Source: Bacteroidales bacterium | Lineage (GTDB): Bacteria; Bacteroidota; Bacteroidia; Bacteroidales; BM520 | Assembly: GCA_016285515.1 (NCBI GenBank) | Contig: JAEEQW010000006.1 | Location: 64,078 to 128,077 of the forward strand | Reading direction: 5' to 3' | DNA length: 64,000 nt | Shown: piece by piece, positions 35,959 through 46,004 of the stretch | Layout of the letters: the number at the start of each line of letters is the position of its first letter | Numbering within the stretch: the stretch's first letter is position 1 | Translations under genes and position numbers: made by a program | Notes under the pieces: model-generated | Database searches by the model: none | Seen by the model: only the letters and a program-made list of their open reading frames with translations | Told to the model about the DNA's origin: nothing

Positions 35959-38900
35959 TTATTGCTTTTTGAGTTCATATCTGTATTTGTCCACTCTCTG
36001 TCTGTAGAAATTGTTGAGGCTTGGCGGAACAGTGTGCAGTTTGTCATCAAACTTGTCACCCTTGTTTTCAGGATTGAAAATTTCTTCTGGGGAAGGTCTG
36101 TCGAAAACTTTGCCTTCCTTCGATTGTCTCTGATTGTCCTGTTCACGCTGCTTCTGCGCCTTTTCCGATTGGAGCAGCCGCGTCATGATTTCTTCCTGGC
36201 GTTTCATCATTTCATCAGTGAGACGCTTGTTGATCAGGTCAATCTCATTCTGCTCCATGGCGTCAATGGCTTTCTGCAAGTCACCGTCGAGGCTTTGCCC
36301 TTCACTGCGTAACTCCTGCTGAAGCTGTTCAAGCTGCCTTCTGATTGCCTCCTGCTCCATTGCCATTTTTGCAAACTGTTCACTGTTTCCCATCTGTCCT
36401 TCTTTTCCGGAATTTTTGCTCTTTCCCTGATTCTCTTTCATCTCTTCCATCTGTTTCTTGAGCTGTTCCTGCAGGTCTTTCATGGTCTGCATGCTCGCTT
36501 TCCCACTGTTTCCGCTCTTGGGCTTCTTCCCATTGGAACAGGATGACATATTCGACATCTGCTGGTCCATTTCGTCTAAACTTTCAGATATCATCAGGGC
36601 AAACTTGTTCAGCGAACTCATCGTCTGTTGAAGATTCTTCGATGCCTGTGAGACATTTCTGTTGGTGAGACTTGTCGTTGCCTGCTTCGATACGTCTTTA
36701 AGCTCTTTTAATTCGTTGAAAATGAACTGGCTTATCTGGAAATTTCTTTTGGCTATCGCTGTAAGTGTATCCTCTGTCATCGCCAACTGCTTGTTGATGT
36801 CGTTCTGTTTGTGGATAATCTCGACATATTTCGGATTTCCAACTTTAACTTTTTTTAACTCGTCAATCAGTTGCTCTTCACTGAAAGAAAGGTGTACCAC
36901 ATTCTGGAGCAGTCTGCGCACTGATTCCTCGTCTTCTGCTGCCTGAGCATACATCGAATCATCAAACTGCTGTTGCATTTTTTGGGCCATGTTCTTCATC
37001 TTGTTGCCCGCATTATCCTGATTTTTAGAGGCATCCTTCTTTTTCTTCCCCAATTTTTCACTTGCCTCCTGCATCTCTTTCTTTATCTCATCGCTTTCCG
37101 GGTCATCGAAATCAATGTCGAATTTATCTTCCAGTTCTTCATTCATCTGGTCAAGCTTCTTGATGTCTTCCATGACTTTGTCAAATTCTTCGTTCAGCTT
37201 CTCCTGTTCCTTTTCGATGCCTTCAAGGTCATCTTTGTCGGCTTCTTTGGTCTTTTCAGACAATTCCATCTGTTTGTTGGCAAGACTGTCAAGATCACTC
37301 ATTGTTTTTTCAAATTCCTGTTGGAATTCGAGATTTTTATAAAGCTCAAGAGTCTGATCCAATTGTTTTTCAAGGTCTTCATAGGACTGTTCAAATTCAC
37401 GCAGCTGATTGTCGAGGTTGTCTTTGTTGAAGTTCTCCAGCATCTTCTGCATTTCTTCCAGCATCTTCTTCATGTCCTCGGTTAGAATTTTGTCATACAG
37501 CTCCTCAAGCTTTTGTTGTTTGTCCAATATGCTCTCACTGAATTCGTTATATTGGTTTTGATTGTAGTTGTTAATCTGAAGTTCTTCCTGTTGCCGCTCC
37601 ATGTTTTCAATCAGCTTTTGCTGTTCTTGAAGCATGTTTTCGAGTTTCTCCTTGTCCTGGAATGTCAGGTTTTCCTTCTCTTTGAGTTCACGCAGAAAAT
37701 CATCGATTTGTTGTTGGATATCATTGATTTTATCCATTGAATTGTCAAGGTTTTCCTTGAATTCTTCGCTCATCTTCTCGCTCATTTCGTCCATTTCGTC
37801 TGCATTCATTCTGCGGAATGTCATGACCTGTGTGGTTGAGCATTTGTGGCCCCTCGCCTCATCGTTGTCACAGACTTCGAAGTAGTATTCGATGCTTTCT
37901 CCGGGAAGAATTCCTAATTCGTTGATGCTCGTGCGCCAGTAAAACCGCTGCATGGTGTTTTGCTTGTCAAATGGAATATCCATACTCCGGTAATTTCCTG
38001 AATTGTCGTCCTGGATTCTGTAGTAGAATTTCAACGATGAAAAACCGTAATCATCGGATATGGTGCCGCTGAAGAAAAAGTCTCTGTTCATAAGACTGTC
38101 GCGGGCTTCCATAACTTGAATGTCTGGAGACAAATCATTGATAATCTGAATGGTATATTTCAGAGTGTCTTTACTGAAAAGATGTTCGTTAAAGGCTACT
38201 ATTGATATTTCATCATCGGAAGAGAACCTTGAACTCATGGTGAAATGGTCAGACTTTTTTCTGCTGTCATTTCGCAATGTGTCTTTGCCATTTCCCTTGA
38301 TGACTACAAGTCCGTCGGCATCTTTGGTTGAGAAATCCCAGTTTCCGACTGTTCCATACAGGATTTTGATTATCCCTGTATTTTCAATGGTTTCGTCTTT
38401 TTTGTTCGTATATTTCGGATAATGGAGGTCAAGGTTGAATCCCAAAAGAGCCGGCTGTGGAAATACATTGACCTCATAAGTGTCGGACGTGATGTTCTCA
38501 CTTGAAGCGTAAAACTTTAGATTGTCATGCAAACTCTTGAACGTATATGAAAAAAGGGAATCATTTTCTTTCGTCATGTACGTGGAGGAAATGTTTGATT
38601 TTTTCCCGTTATTGAAGTTAATGGTCACATTATCGGGTTTTTTGTCGCCGATAGTGTAGAAATAGACTGTATAATCTTTATTCTGAACGACATTCAGGTC
38701 TTCATTTTTGAGGATGAAATGAAACGGCAGGGGTTTTTCGTATTCGGTGTTATAGTTGATGATTCTTTCCGCCGGCTGTTTGATAACAGATGGTTTTGCT
38801 ATCAGCACTGCAAAGAAGACAAGGATTACCGGAGCAACATATTTCAAGTATTTGAGCGCTGATTTGAAACTTACTGCCTTTGAGAAATTGAAGGGAGACA

Positions 38901-39306
38901 AATTGTCGGTTTTTTGGTTTATACTTGCGACAATCAGGTCGTTGTTGTCGAGCGAAGTGTCCTGCATCTGCTCGAGTTCCAAGTAGTTGAGCAGCTTGTC
39001 CTTGATGTCCGGGAAGTATTTTCCGATAATATTGGCTGCCTGCCGGTAAGAGATAACTTTCCCTAAACGGAGCATTCTTAATAGCGGAAGCAGAATAAAG
39101 TATATGAAGATTATCGCGCAGATGCCGATTACCGACCAGAAAAGAATCTTCCTTCCGGTTACGTTCATCCATGCGAAATATTCTATTAGAACACTTACGA
39201 GCAGGAGCAGCAACAGTATTCCCGTTAGCAGTATAAATCCTGTAAGTATTTGGTTTGTATAGTATTTTCGGATGAATTTATCAATTTTATTCCTAATGAT
39301 ATTCAT
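35959..39306 (-). CDS. DUF4175 family membrane protein with long coiled coil
   Basis: 1115 residues. The N-terminal part has two close membrane helices (about 20-42 and 50-75) and another near 150-170, the usual DUF4175 layout. A large beta-rich region follows, then from about residue 500 a very long Glu/Lys/Gln/Met-rich coiled coil, ending in a polar, Asn/Lys-rich tail with a FDRPSPEEIFNPENK segment. It is common in Bacteroidota and, to my knowledge, uncharacterised. It begins the leftward DUF4175-ybeY-mnmG-kinase unit. The size and coiled coil suggest a scaffold at the envelope; that is inference. Confidence 0.88.
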   Translation of the reverse strand: MNIIRNKIDKFIRKYYTNQILTGFILLTGILLLLLLVSVLIEYFAWMNVTGRKILFWSVIGICAIIFIYFILLPLLRMLRLGKVISYRQAANIIGKYFPDIKDKLLNYLELEQMQDTSLDNNDLIVASINQKTDNLSPFNFSKAVSFKSALKYLKYVAPVILVFFAVLIAKPSVIKQPAERIINYNTEYEKPLPFHFILKNEDLNVVQNKDYTVYFYTIGDKKPDNVTINFNNGKKSNISSTYMTKENDSLFSYTFKSLHDNLKFYASSENITSDTYEVNVFPQPALLGFNLDLHYPKYTNKKDETIENTGIIKILYGTVGNWDFSTKDADGLVVIKGNGKDTLRNDSRKKSDHFTMSSRFSSDDEISIVAFNEHLFSKDTLKYTIQIINDLSPDIQVMEARDSLMNRDFFFSGTISDDYGFSSLKFYYRIQDDNSGNYRSMDIPFDKQNTMQRFYWRTSINELGILPGESIEYYFEVCDNDEARGHKCSTTQVMTFRRMNADEMDEMSEKMSEEFKENLDNSMDKINDIQQQIDDFLRELKEKENLTFQDKEKLENMLQEQQKLIENMERQQEELQINNYNQNQYNEFSESILDKQQKLEELYDKILTEDMKKMLEEMQKMLENFNKDNLDNQLREFEQSYEDLEKQLDQTLELYKNLEFQQEFEKTMSDLDSLANKQMELSEKTKEADKDDLEGIEKEQEKLNEEFDKVMEDIKKLDQMNEELEDKFDIDFDDPESDEIKKEMQEASEKLGKKKKDASKNQDNAGNKMKNMAQKMQQQFDDSMYAQAAEDEESVRRLLQNVVHLSFSEEQLIDELKKVKVGNPKYVEIIHKQNDINKQLAMTEDTLTAIAKRNFQISQFIFNELKELKDVSKQATTSLTNRNVSQASKNLQQTMSSLNKFALMISESLDEMDQQMSNMSSCSNGKKPKSGNSGKASMQTMKDLQEQLKKQMEEMKENQGKSKNSGKEGQMGNSEQFAKMAMEQEAIRRQLEQLQQELRSEGQSLDGDLQKAIDAMEQNEIDLINKRLTDEMMKRQEEIMTRLLQSEKAQKQREQDNQRQSKEGKVFDRPSPEEIFNPENKGDKFDDKLHTVPPSLNNFYRQRVDKYRYELKKQ

Positions 39307-39338
39307 GTGATATTCCCGCTTGTTAAGAGTTTAGCCTG

Positions 39339-39346
39339 CAAAGATA
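39339..39346 (-). promoter_or_regulatory. DUF4175 operon promoter, -7 box TATCTTTG
   Basis: Minus-strand TATCTTTGCAGG 33 bases before the DUF4175 ATG, in the 128-bp divergent gap with mrdA. Confidence 0.6.
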
Positions 39347-39399
39347 GATATTATAAATAAAATATCTGCAAAAAATATTCCATTTGAAAAATTCAGTAT

Positions 39400-39407
39400 A
39401 ATTTTGC
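39400..39407 (+). promoter_or_regulatory. mrdA promoter, -7 box TAATTTTG
   Basis: TAATTTTGCAAAG 28 bases before the mrdA ATG, matching TAnnTTTG. Confidence 0.6.
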
Positions 39408-39434
39408 AAAGAATAACTGACGGGTAGTATTTTC

Positions 39435-41258
39435 ATGAAAACTGACATTTTTCAAAATCGTAAGTATCTTATAATCGGATTTATAGCTATTTGCTTCATA
39501 GTTATATTAATCCGTCTTTTCACTATGCAGATACTTACCACCAAGTATAGAGATCTTGCCAGGAATAATGCAATAAAGAATTTGGTCGTATATCCTGCGA
39601 GAGGTGAAATGTATGACCGTACGGGCAAGCTGATGGTCAGCAACAACATTGTCTATGATGTTTTGATTACGCCTAAATACATTGATTCCACTTTCGATGT
39701 CATCAAATTCTGCAATCTCATAAACATGGATACTTCCACGTTCAATGAGAAACTTGAAAAATGCCGCAGATACTCGAGATACAAGGCATCAGTCATTGCC
39801 ACTCAGATATCGAAGGAGGACTTTTTGTCTGCGCAGGAGCTTCTGTATCAGTTTCCGGGCATTTATTACGTTTCCCGTACAGTCCGTCAATATCCGTTTT
39901 CCAACGGAGCCCATATTCTTGGTGATGTGGGCGAGGTGGATGCAAATTTTCTTGAAAAGCATAAGGATTACAGTTTGGGCGATTATCATGGTGTCAGAGG
40001 GCTGGAGTTCACATACGAAAAATATCTCAAGGGTCAGAAGGGCTTCCGTGCCATCATTGTCAATTCAGCCAATGTTGAGGTGGGCCCTTACAATGATGGG
40101 AAAGACGATGTTGAGGCGATTCAGGGTGCAGATTTGATTCTTGAAATCGATAATGACCTGCAATGTTATGGTGAAAAGCTGATGGCCAACAAGAGAGGCA
40201 GCATTGTAGCCATAGACCCTAACACCGGCGGAATTCTCGCCATGGTTTCAGCTCCGGGATTCGACCCCAACATGCTGGTAGGCAGGGAACGTTCCCAAAA
40301 CTATCTCAAACTACTCCATGATTCCGTTCAGAAACCAATGATAAACCGTGCGGTTTCGGGCGTTTATCCTCCAGGTTCGACTTTCAAGACATTCAACGGA
40401 CTGGTTGCGCTTCAGACTGGAGTGATTGATGAATACACCCAGTTCACCTGCAACGGTCCTGCTTCCTCCCCAATCAAATGCACCCACAACCATCAGACTC
40501 CCCTTTCTGTTGTCCCTGCTTTGCGGGAATCATGCAACCCTTTCTTCCGCAAGGCTTTTGAAGAGATTATTTCCCATTATAAAAATCCTGAAACAGGACT
40601 TTCAGTATGGAATGGATTTGCCCATAAATTCGGATTCGGAGTCAAATTCAACACCGATATCTTTTCCGAAAATCCAGGCATGATTCCGGATACCACTTTT
40701 TACAACAAGTGGTATGGCAAAGGCGGATGGAAATCATCTACAATCCGTTCATTGTCAATAGGTCAGGGGGAAATACAGGTTACTCCTATCCAACTTGCCA
40801 ACCTTGCTGCCACCATAGGCAATGAAGGCACATATATAAAACCTCATCTCGTAAAAGCCATTATCGATCATACTTCTAACGATACGATTTATCCTTACTC
40901 CAATGAAGTTGTAACCACAGGTATTGAAAAACGGCATTTTGATACTGTGAAGCGGGGTATGCGACAGATGGCGTCGATGACGGGTTCACGTGTTTATCTT
41001 GATATTCCGGGTGTTGAGGTCTGTGGCAAAACAGGAACAGCACAGAACTCAGGGAAAAACCACGCTCTGTTTATATCCTTTGCTCCGATGTACAATCCTA
41101 AGATAGCTGTTGCTGTCATAGTCGAAAACTCAGGCTATGGTGCCACTTTCGCAGTTCCTGTAGCCGCAATGATGATTGAGCATTATCTCAATGATTCGAT
41201 TGACTCCAGCCGTCAGTGGATTGAAAAACGAGTTTTGGAAACAACCACTATTGAATAA
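39435..41258 (+). CDS. mrdA: Penicillin-binding protein 2 (elongation transpeptidase)
   Basis: Class B transpeptidase that cross-links side-wall peptidoglycan in the elongasome. 607 residues. A single N-terminal membrane helix (residues about 12-30) precedes the PBP dimerisation domain (ARGEMYDRTGKLMVSNN). The transpeptidase domain has the SxxK serine in YPPGSTFKTFNG, an SCN-type motif (RESCNPFF) and the KTGTAQ box in CGKTGTAQNSG. It lies 24 bp before rodA. mreBCD, often upstream in other bacteria, is not here. Confidence 0.96.
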   Translation: MKTDIFQNRKYLIIGFIAICFIVILIRLFTMQILTTKYRDLARNNAIKNLVVYPARGEMYDRTGKLMVSNNIVYDVLITPKYIDSTFDVIKFCNLINMDTSTFNEKLEKCRRYSRYKASVIATQISKEDFLSAQELLYQFPGIYYVSRTVRQYPFSNGAHILGDVGEVDANFLEKHKDYSLGDYHGVRGLEFTYEKYLKGQKGFRAIIVNSANVEVGPYNDGKDDVEAIQGADLILEIDNDLQCYGEKLMANKRGSIVAIDPNTGGILAMVSAPGFDPNMLVGRERSQNYLKLLHDSVQKPMINRAVSGVYPPGSTFKTFNGLVALQTGVIDEYTQFTCNGPASSPIKCTHNHQTPLSVVPALRESCNPFFRKAFEEIISHYKNPETGLSVWNGFAHKFGFGVKFNTDIFSENPGMIPDTTFYNKWYGKGGWKSSTIRSLSIGQGEIQVTPIQLANLAATIGNEGTYIKPHLVKAIIDHTSNDTIYPYSNEVVTTGIEKRHFDTVKRGMRQMASMTGSRVYLDIPGVEVCGKTGTAQNSGKNHALFISFAPMYNPKIAVAVIVENSGYGATFAVPVAAMMIEHYLNDSIDSSRQWIEKRVLETTTIE

Positions 41259-41282
41259 TCATTACGTCAAAATCAAAATACC

Positions 41283-42548
41283 ATGGCCGACAAGAGAAAT
41301 TCAGTTTTTGCAAGTATTGACTGGTTTGCAGTATTCCTTTACATCGTATTGGTTGTAACTGGTATTCTCACAATTTTTTCGTCGAAATATTCCGGAGATG
41401 CGACCAGTGTTTTGTCATCGGGCACAATGAGCCGCAGTCAGGCTGTTTATGCTGCCATTTCGCTTGTGATCGCCTTGTTGATACTTCTTCTTGAAGGCAG
41501 CTGGTTCCAGCGTTTCGCCTACCCTGTCTATGGGTTGACAATGCTGATGTTGGCAGCCGTTCTCGTTGTGGGTGTTGAGATTTCCGGTGCAAAATCATGG
41601 ATAAATCTCGGCAGTTTCAGCATTCAGCCTTCTGAGTTCGCCAAGTTCGGCACGGCGTTGGCAGTCTCGAAATATGTCAGCAGCAAGGGCTTTTATGGTC
41701 AGGGTTTTATGAAACAACTGCCTGTTTTTTTGTTTATTCTGCTTTCAATTGCTCTGATTATGCTCGAACCGGATGCCGGGTCGGCAATAGTGTTCCTGTC
41801 TTTTGTCATTCCACTGTTCAGGGAAGGCTTTTCAATGACTTTGGTAATTGCCATTTTGTATCTTATCGCTGTCTCGGTGATAGCCCTTCTTGTTGACAAA
41901 TACATTATGATAGCCGTTATTTTTGCATTGTTGCTGATTGGATATGTCATTTTCCGTAAAAATAAAGGAATACTGCTGACAATCATAATAATATTCATCG
42001 TTTCAGTAGGATGGATTTTTGCTGAACAATGGGCTTTTGACAATATTCTTGAACAGCATCAGCGCGACCGTATCATGGTCACTCTCGGAAAAATTGAAGA
42101 CAATAGGGGAGTCGGCTACAATCTTTATCAGTCAAAAATTGCCATTGGCTCGGGGCACTGGGTCGGAAAGGGTTTTCTCCAAGGCACACAGACTAAGATG
42201 GATTTTGTGCCAGAACAGCATACTGATTTCATTTTCTGCACTTTGGCGGAAGAAACAGGCTTTTTGGGCAGTTTTCTGCTTATGGCTGTCTATTTCACTT
42301 TATTAATCAAACTTATTTTTATGGCTGAACGGCAGCGATCGCCTTTCAGCAGAATCTATGGGTATTGCGTGGTTGGAATCCTGTTTTTCCATGTATTCAT
42401 CAATATTGCCATGACAATAGGATTGATGCCGGTTATCGGCATCCCGTTGCCATTTGTCAGTTACGGCGGTTCGTCTCTGCTCGCAACCACAATACTGCTT
42501 TTCATTTTTATAAAACTTGATGCTTACAGGTACAGCATCTTATCGTGA
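41283..42548 (+). CDS. rodA: Peptidoglycan glycosyltransferase RodA
   Basis: SEDS-family polymerase that works with PBP2 in cell elongation. 421 residues with about ten membrane helices. Family motifs include GAKSWINLGSFSIQPSEFAKF and the C-terminal GLMPVIGIPLPFVSYGGSSLLA, plus DFIFCTLAEETGFLGS. Full length and co-transcribed with mrdA. Confidence 0.96.
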   Translation: MADKRNSVFASIDWFAVFLYIVLVVTGILTIFSSKYSGDATSVLSSGTMSRSQAVYAAISLVIALLILLLEGSWFQRFAYPVYGLTMLMLAAVLVVGVEISGAKSWINLGSFSIQPSEFAKFGTALAVSKYVSSKGFYGQGFMKQLPVFLFILLSIALIMLEPDAGSAIVFLSFVIPLFREGFSMTLVIAILYLIAVSVIALLVDKYIMIAVIFALLLIGYVIFRKNKGILLTIIIIFIVSVGWIFAEQWAFDNILEQHQRDRIMVTLGKIEDNRGVGYNLYQSKIAIGSGHWVGKGFLQGTQTKMDFVPEQHTDFIFCTLAEETGFLGSFLLMAVYFTLLIKLIFMAERQRSPFSRIYGYCVVGILFFHVFINIAMTIGLMPVIGIPLPFVSYGGSSLLATTILLFIFIKLDAYRYSILS

Positions 42549-42568
42549 TTCAATTTAAATAAAAATAT

Positions 42569-42576
42569 TACTTTTG
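42569..42576 (+). promoter_or_regulatory. aspS promoter, -7 box TACTTTTG
   Basis: TACTTTTGTGC 17 bases before the aspS ATG, implying a leader of only about 12 bases. Confidence 0.55.
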
Positions 42577-42593
42577 TGCAAAATTTTTGAGAT

Positions 42594-44348
42594 ATGCTTA
42601 GAACTCATACTTGTGGTGAACTTAGAATCACCGATGTCAACAAAGAAGTGATTTTATGCGGATGGGTAAAGAAAGTCCGCAAACTTGGCGGAATGCTGTT
42701 TATCGACCTCCGTGACAGATACGGCGTCACCCAGCTCGCCTTAAATTTTGAAACTCAATCCCATCTTTTTGATGTGGCTGATTCCCTCGGCAGGGAATAT
42801 GTCATTAAAGTCAAGGGCATGGTTGCCGAACGTTCGAACAAAAATGCCAATATGCCTACCGGTGACATTGAAATAATTGTTTCCGATATCGAAATACTCA
42901 ACACTTCAAAAGTACCGCCTTTTACCATTGAGGACGATACCGATGGCGGTGATGAACTTAGAATGAAATATCGTTATCTTGACATCCGCCGTGATTGTGT
43001 TAAAAATAACCTTATCTTGCGTCACAAAGTTGTCCATGAAGTTCGTAACTACCTCAGTGACCGTAACTTCCTTGAAGTGGAGACTCCATTTCTCATTAAG
43101 TCAACTCCTGAAGGTGCCCGTGACTTCGTTGTCCCTTCACGTATGAACCAGGGACAGTTTTACGCTTTGCCGCAGTCACCGCAGCAGTTCAAACAGCTTC
43201 TCATGGTCGCCGGCATAGACCGTTATTTCCAGATTGTGAAATGCTTCAGGGATGAAGACCTCCGCGCCGACCGTCAGCCTGAATTTACCCAAATCGACTG
43301 CGAAATGTCGTTTGTAGAGCAGAATGATGTCTTAGAGATGTTTGAAGGTATGATGAAACACGTGTTCAAGGTTGTTCGCGGCATTGAATTCGACTATGAT
43401 TTTCCACGTATGACGTGGGCTGATGCCATGAAATATTATGGCAGCGACAAGCCTGATATCCGCTTCGGTATGAAATTCGTGGAACTCACTGATATTGTGA
43501 AGACAAGCACTTTCAGCGTCTTCAACGATGCCAAGGCTGTAATAGCAATCGCTGCTCCCGGCTGTGCCGAATATACCCGCAAGGAACTTGACGGTTTGAC
43601 TGAATTTGTAAAACGTCCGCAGACGGGCGCCAAGGGACTTGTTTATGTGAAATGCAACGCTGACGGCACCTTCAAGTCTTCGGTTGACAAGTTCTATTCA
43701 CAGGAAGACCTCGCAACATGGGCAAAGACCGTTGGTGCAAATCCTGGTGATTTGATACTGGTTCTCAGTGGTGATGACATTATGAAAGTCCGCAAGCAGA
43801 TGAACGACCTTCGTCTTGAAATGGGCAACAGGCTTGGACTGCGTCCTCATGATACGTACGCACCGCTTTGGGTTGTCGATTTTCCGCTCTTTGAATGGAG
43901 CGAGGAAGAACAGCGCTATATGTCTATGCATCACCCGTTTACATGTCCGAAAATTGAAGATCTCGACAGACTTGAAACAGATCCGGGTTCCGTAAATGCG
44001 TATGCTTACGATATGGTCATGAACGGTGTTGAACTCGGCGGTGGCTCAATCCGTATCCATGACAGGGAACTGCAGAACAGAATGTTCCGTGCCCTTGGTC
44101 TTGATGATGCAACTGCACAGCGCAAGTTCGGATGCCTTCTCGGTGCTTTTGAATACGGCGCTCCACCACACGCAGGTCTCGCCTTCGGCCTTGACAGGGT
44201 GTGCGCTATGATTGTCGGTCAGGACTCAATCCGCGATTTTATTGCATTCCCGAAAAACAACTCCGGAAGAGACCTTATGGACGGCTCACCTACGGAAATC
44301 TCTCAGGAGCAACTCGACGAATTATGTCTGCAGGTTGTCAGGAAATAG
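42594..44348 (+). CDS. aspS: Aspartyl-tRNA synthetase
   Basis: Class II synthetase, bacterial type, 584 residues. N-terminal OB-fold anticodon domain ([23 protein letters not shown], split), catalytic domain with motif 1 ([20 protein letters not shown]), motif 2 ([19 protein letters not shown]) and motif 3 ([13 protein letters not shown]). The GAD insertion domain, which marks the bacterial form, lies between motifs 2 and 3. No recognisable regulatory leader. Confidence 0.97.
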   Translation: MLRTHTCGELRITDVNKEVILCGWVKKVRKLGGMLFIDLRDRYGVTQLALNFETQSHLFDVADSLGREYVIKVKGMVAERSNKNANMPTGDIEIIVSDIEILNTSKVPPFTIEDDTDGGDELRMKYRYLDIRRDCVKNNLILRHKVVHEVRNYLSDRNFLEVETPFLIKSTPEGARDFVVPSRMNQGQFYALPQSPQQFKQLLMVAGIDRYFQIVKCFRDEDLRADRQPEFTQIDCEMSFVEQNDVLEMFEGMMKHVFKVVRGIEFDYDFPRMTWADAMKYYGSDKPDIRFGMKFVELTDIVKTSTFSVFNDAKAVIAIAAPGCAEYTRKELDGLTEFVKRPQTGAKGLVYVKCNADGTFKSSVDKFYSQEDLATWAKTVGANPGDLILVLSGDDIMKVRKQMNDLRLEMGNRLGLRPHDTYAPLWVVDFPLFEWSEEEQRYMSMHHPFTCPKIEDLDRLETDPGSVNAYAYDMVMNGVELGGGSIRIHDRELQNRMFRALGLDDATAQRKFGCLLGAFEYGAPPHAGLAFGLDRVCAMIVGQDSIRDFIAFPKNNSGRDLMDGSPTEISQEQLDELCLQVVRK

Positions 44349-44350
44349 GT

Positions 44351-45256
44351 TCATTTCCTCTGTGAAATCACCACTCCTACAATCACTATCAACATACCTA
44401 TCAGCTTCGTCCAGGCAAAACTCTCCTGGCCGATGGCTATTCCGGCAATAAGTGAAAATATCGGTATTGTATTGTTGAAGATGCATGTTTGGGAAGCACC
44501 TATGCGCTTAACACCCAGACTGTAAAACATATATGCAAATGTTGAGCAGCATATCCCAAGTGTCAGAATGGGCCATATTAAATCCCATCCCCAATTGAGG
44601 TTTCTGAGCATTGAAAAATGAAATCCGCTGCTTGGAATCATATTCTGGATGACAAGCAAGATGACAAAATAGACCAGTCCGAAAAGATTTTGCCAGACGG
44701 TAACCGTGAGAGCGCTGTAATTGTCAACTATTTTAACTAAAAGCAGGGTATAGACTATCGCTGTGAATACGGCTCCTGAAAGGAACAATATGCCTTTCAG
44801 ACTGCCGCTTACAGCCTCGCCTCCAATGAGCATAATCGCGATTCCGATGAATGACATGACTACACCTGTCAGGATATTTTTTTTCAGTTTCTCTTTATAG
44901 ACTATAGCCATCCCGAAAGGTATGAACAGCGGAATGGTGGCGATGTCAACAGAAGCGAAACTGCCTGACACATATTGTACGCCCGAGGTCTCGAAAAGGT
45001 GATATACAAAAGGTTCCGTGAATGCGAGGATAAGGAACCATTTCAGGTCTGCTTTGCGTATCGGTTCCAGTTTCTTGGTGAGTGACAGAATCGGAATCGT
45101 TACGGCTGTAGCCAAGGCTAACCGCAACGCAACAAGCAGTGTCACAGACATTTGTGGTTCCACAATAAAGACCTGTTTGGTGAGGATGAAGCTGACTCCC
45201 CAGAAAGCGGATGAAAGAATAAGCAGGAAATATGTAATCGGTAATTGCTTTTTCAT
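44351..45256 (-). CDS. EamA/DMT-family transporter
   Basis: 301 residues with about ten hydrophobic helices in two EamA repeats (SSAFWGVSFILTKQVF near the start; a matching second half from about 155). Such drug/metabolite transporters export amino acids, metabolites or drugs, but the substrate cannot be told from sequence. It ends 2 bp from the convergent aspS stop and is last in the folB-porZ-recO operon, 10 bp after recO. Confidence 0.9.
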   Translation of the reverse strand: MKKQLPITYFLLILSSAFWGVSFILTKQVFIVEPQMSVTLLVALRLALATAVTIPILSLTKKLEPIRKADLKWFLILAFTEPFVYHLFETSGVQYVSGSFASVDIATIPLFIPFGMAIVYKEKLKKNILTGVVMSFIGIAIMLIGGEAVSGSLKGILFLSGAVFTAIVYTLLLVKIVDNYSALTVTVWQNLFGLVYFVILLVIQNMIPSSGFHFSMLRNLNWGWDLIWPILTLGICCSTFAYMFYSLGVKRIGASQTCIFNNTIPIFSLIAGIAIGQESFAWTKLIGMLIVIVGVVISQRK

Positions 45257-45266
45257 ATTGAAATGT

Positions 45267-46004
45267 TCAGTTCAGAATCATTGACAATATCTCTAACGAT
45301 TGGATTTTGCCAATTTCAGGAATATGGTACTGAAAAAATCTGATGATATACTCGGTTATAGCCCTGCGTTGCGAACCATTACGGGAATAATCGAGTCTTT
45401 CGTTGACGTTCAGCCTTTTAGCATTTAAAATATAACTTACATATTCTGCGGGGATAAAATTGGAATGCGAAGGCAGTGTCTGGCACCAGACGTTGTTTTG
45501 CATGTCGTAAAAACAGTAGGTGCCGGTGGTTGGCTCCGGAAAGTTTATTCCTAAGTATCCGGCTAAATGTGTAAGGAAAATTATATGATAGTCGGACGAT
45601 GTATGCACTTCGGAATCGAGCGTTATCAGCGATTGCATTATGTAGTCGAACAATTCTTTGGAATGTTCGCCTTCTTTAATGCACTTGCTTAGAAACTCAT
45701 TGACAAACATAAAAATGCAGTTTTTCGTCATTATGGCTGGATAGCTGTTTATGGTGGTGTAATTGTATATGGGATTGACTTCGCTGATGTGGAATAAGTC
45801 GGAAAACTTGTTACGGCCAGTCACCATTTCCACTATGGCGAGATTCTGCAGAGAATACTTGTTGACTTTTGAATTTTTTCGGGTTATGCCTCGGACAAGG
45901 CATGAAATCAGCCCCAATTCACGTGTGTATATTCTTACGATGCTGCTGTTATCCGAATACGGAATACTTTTTAATACAATCCCTTGTGTTTTAACAGCTT
46001 CCAT
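45267..46004 (-). CDS. recO: DNA repair protein RecO
   Basis: 245 residues. The N-terminal OB-fold (TQGIVLKSIPYSDNSSIVRIYTRELGLISCLVRG) is diagnostic of RecO, which loads RecA onto SSB-coated single strands with RecR. The helical C-terminal domain contains a tyrosine/cysteine pair (TGTYCFYDM) where a zinc site is found in some orthologues, but not a full four-cysteine site. It directly abuts porZ with no gap. Confidence 0.92.
   Translation of the reverse strand: MEAVKTQGIVLKSIPYSDNSSIVRIYTRELGLISCLVRGITRKNSKVNKYSLQNLAIVEMVTGRNKFSDLFHISEVNPIYNYTTINSYPAIMTKNCIFMFVNEFLSKCIKEGEHSKELFDYIMQSLITLDSEVHTSSDYHIIFLTHLAGYLGINFPEPTTGTYCFYDMQNNVWCQTLPSHSNFIPAEYVSYILNAKRLNVNERLDYSRNGSQRRAITEYIIRFFQYHIPEIGKIQSLEILSMILN

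Noticed and set aside
36300-37800. Repetitive CTTC/TTGA-rich DNA that resembles a tandem repeat array
   Set aside because: It is the coding pattern of the coiled coil of the DUF4175 protein, with no constant repeat unit; not a CRISPR or satellite.
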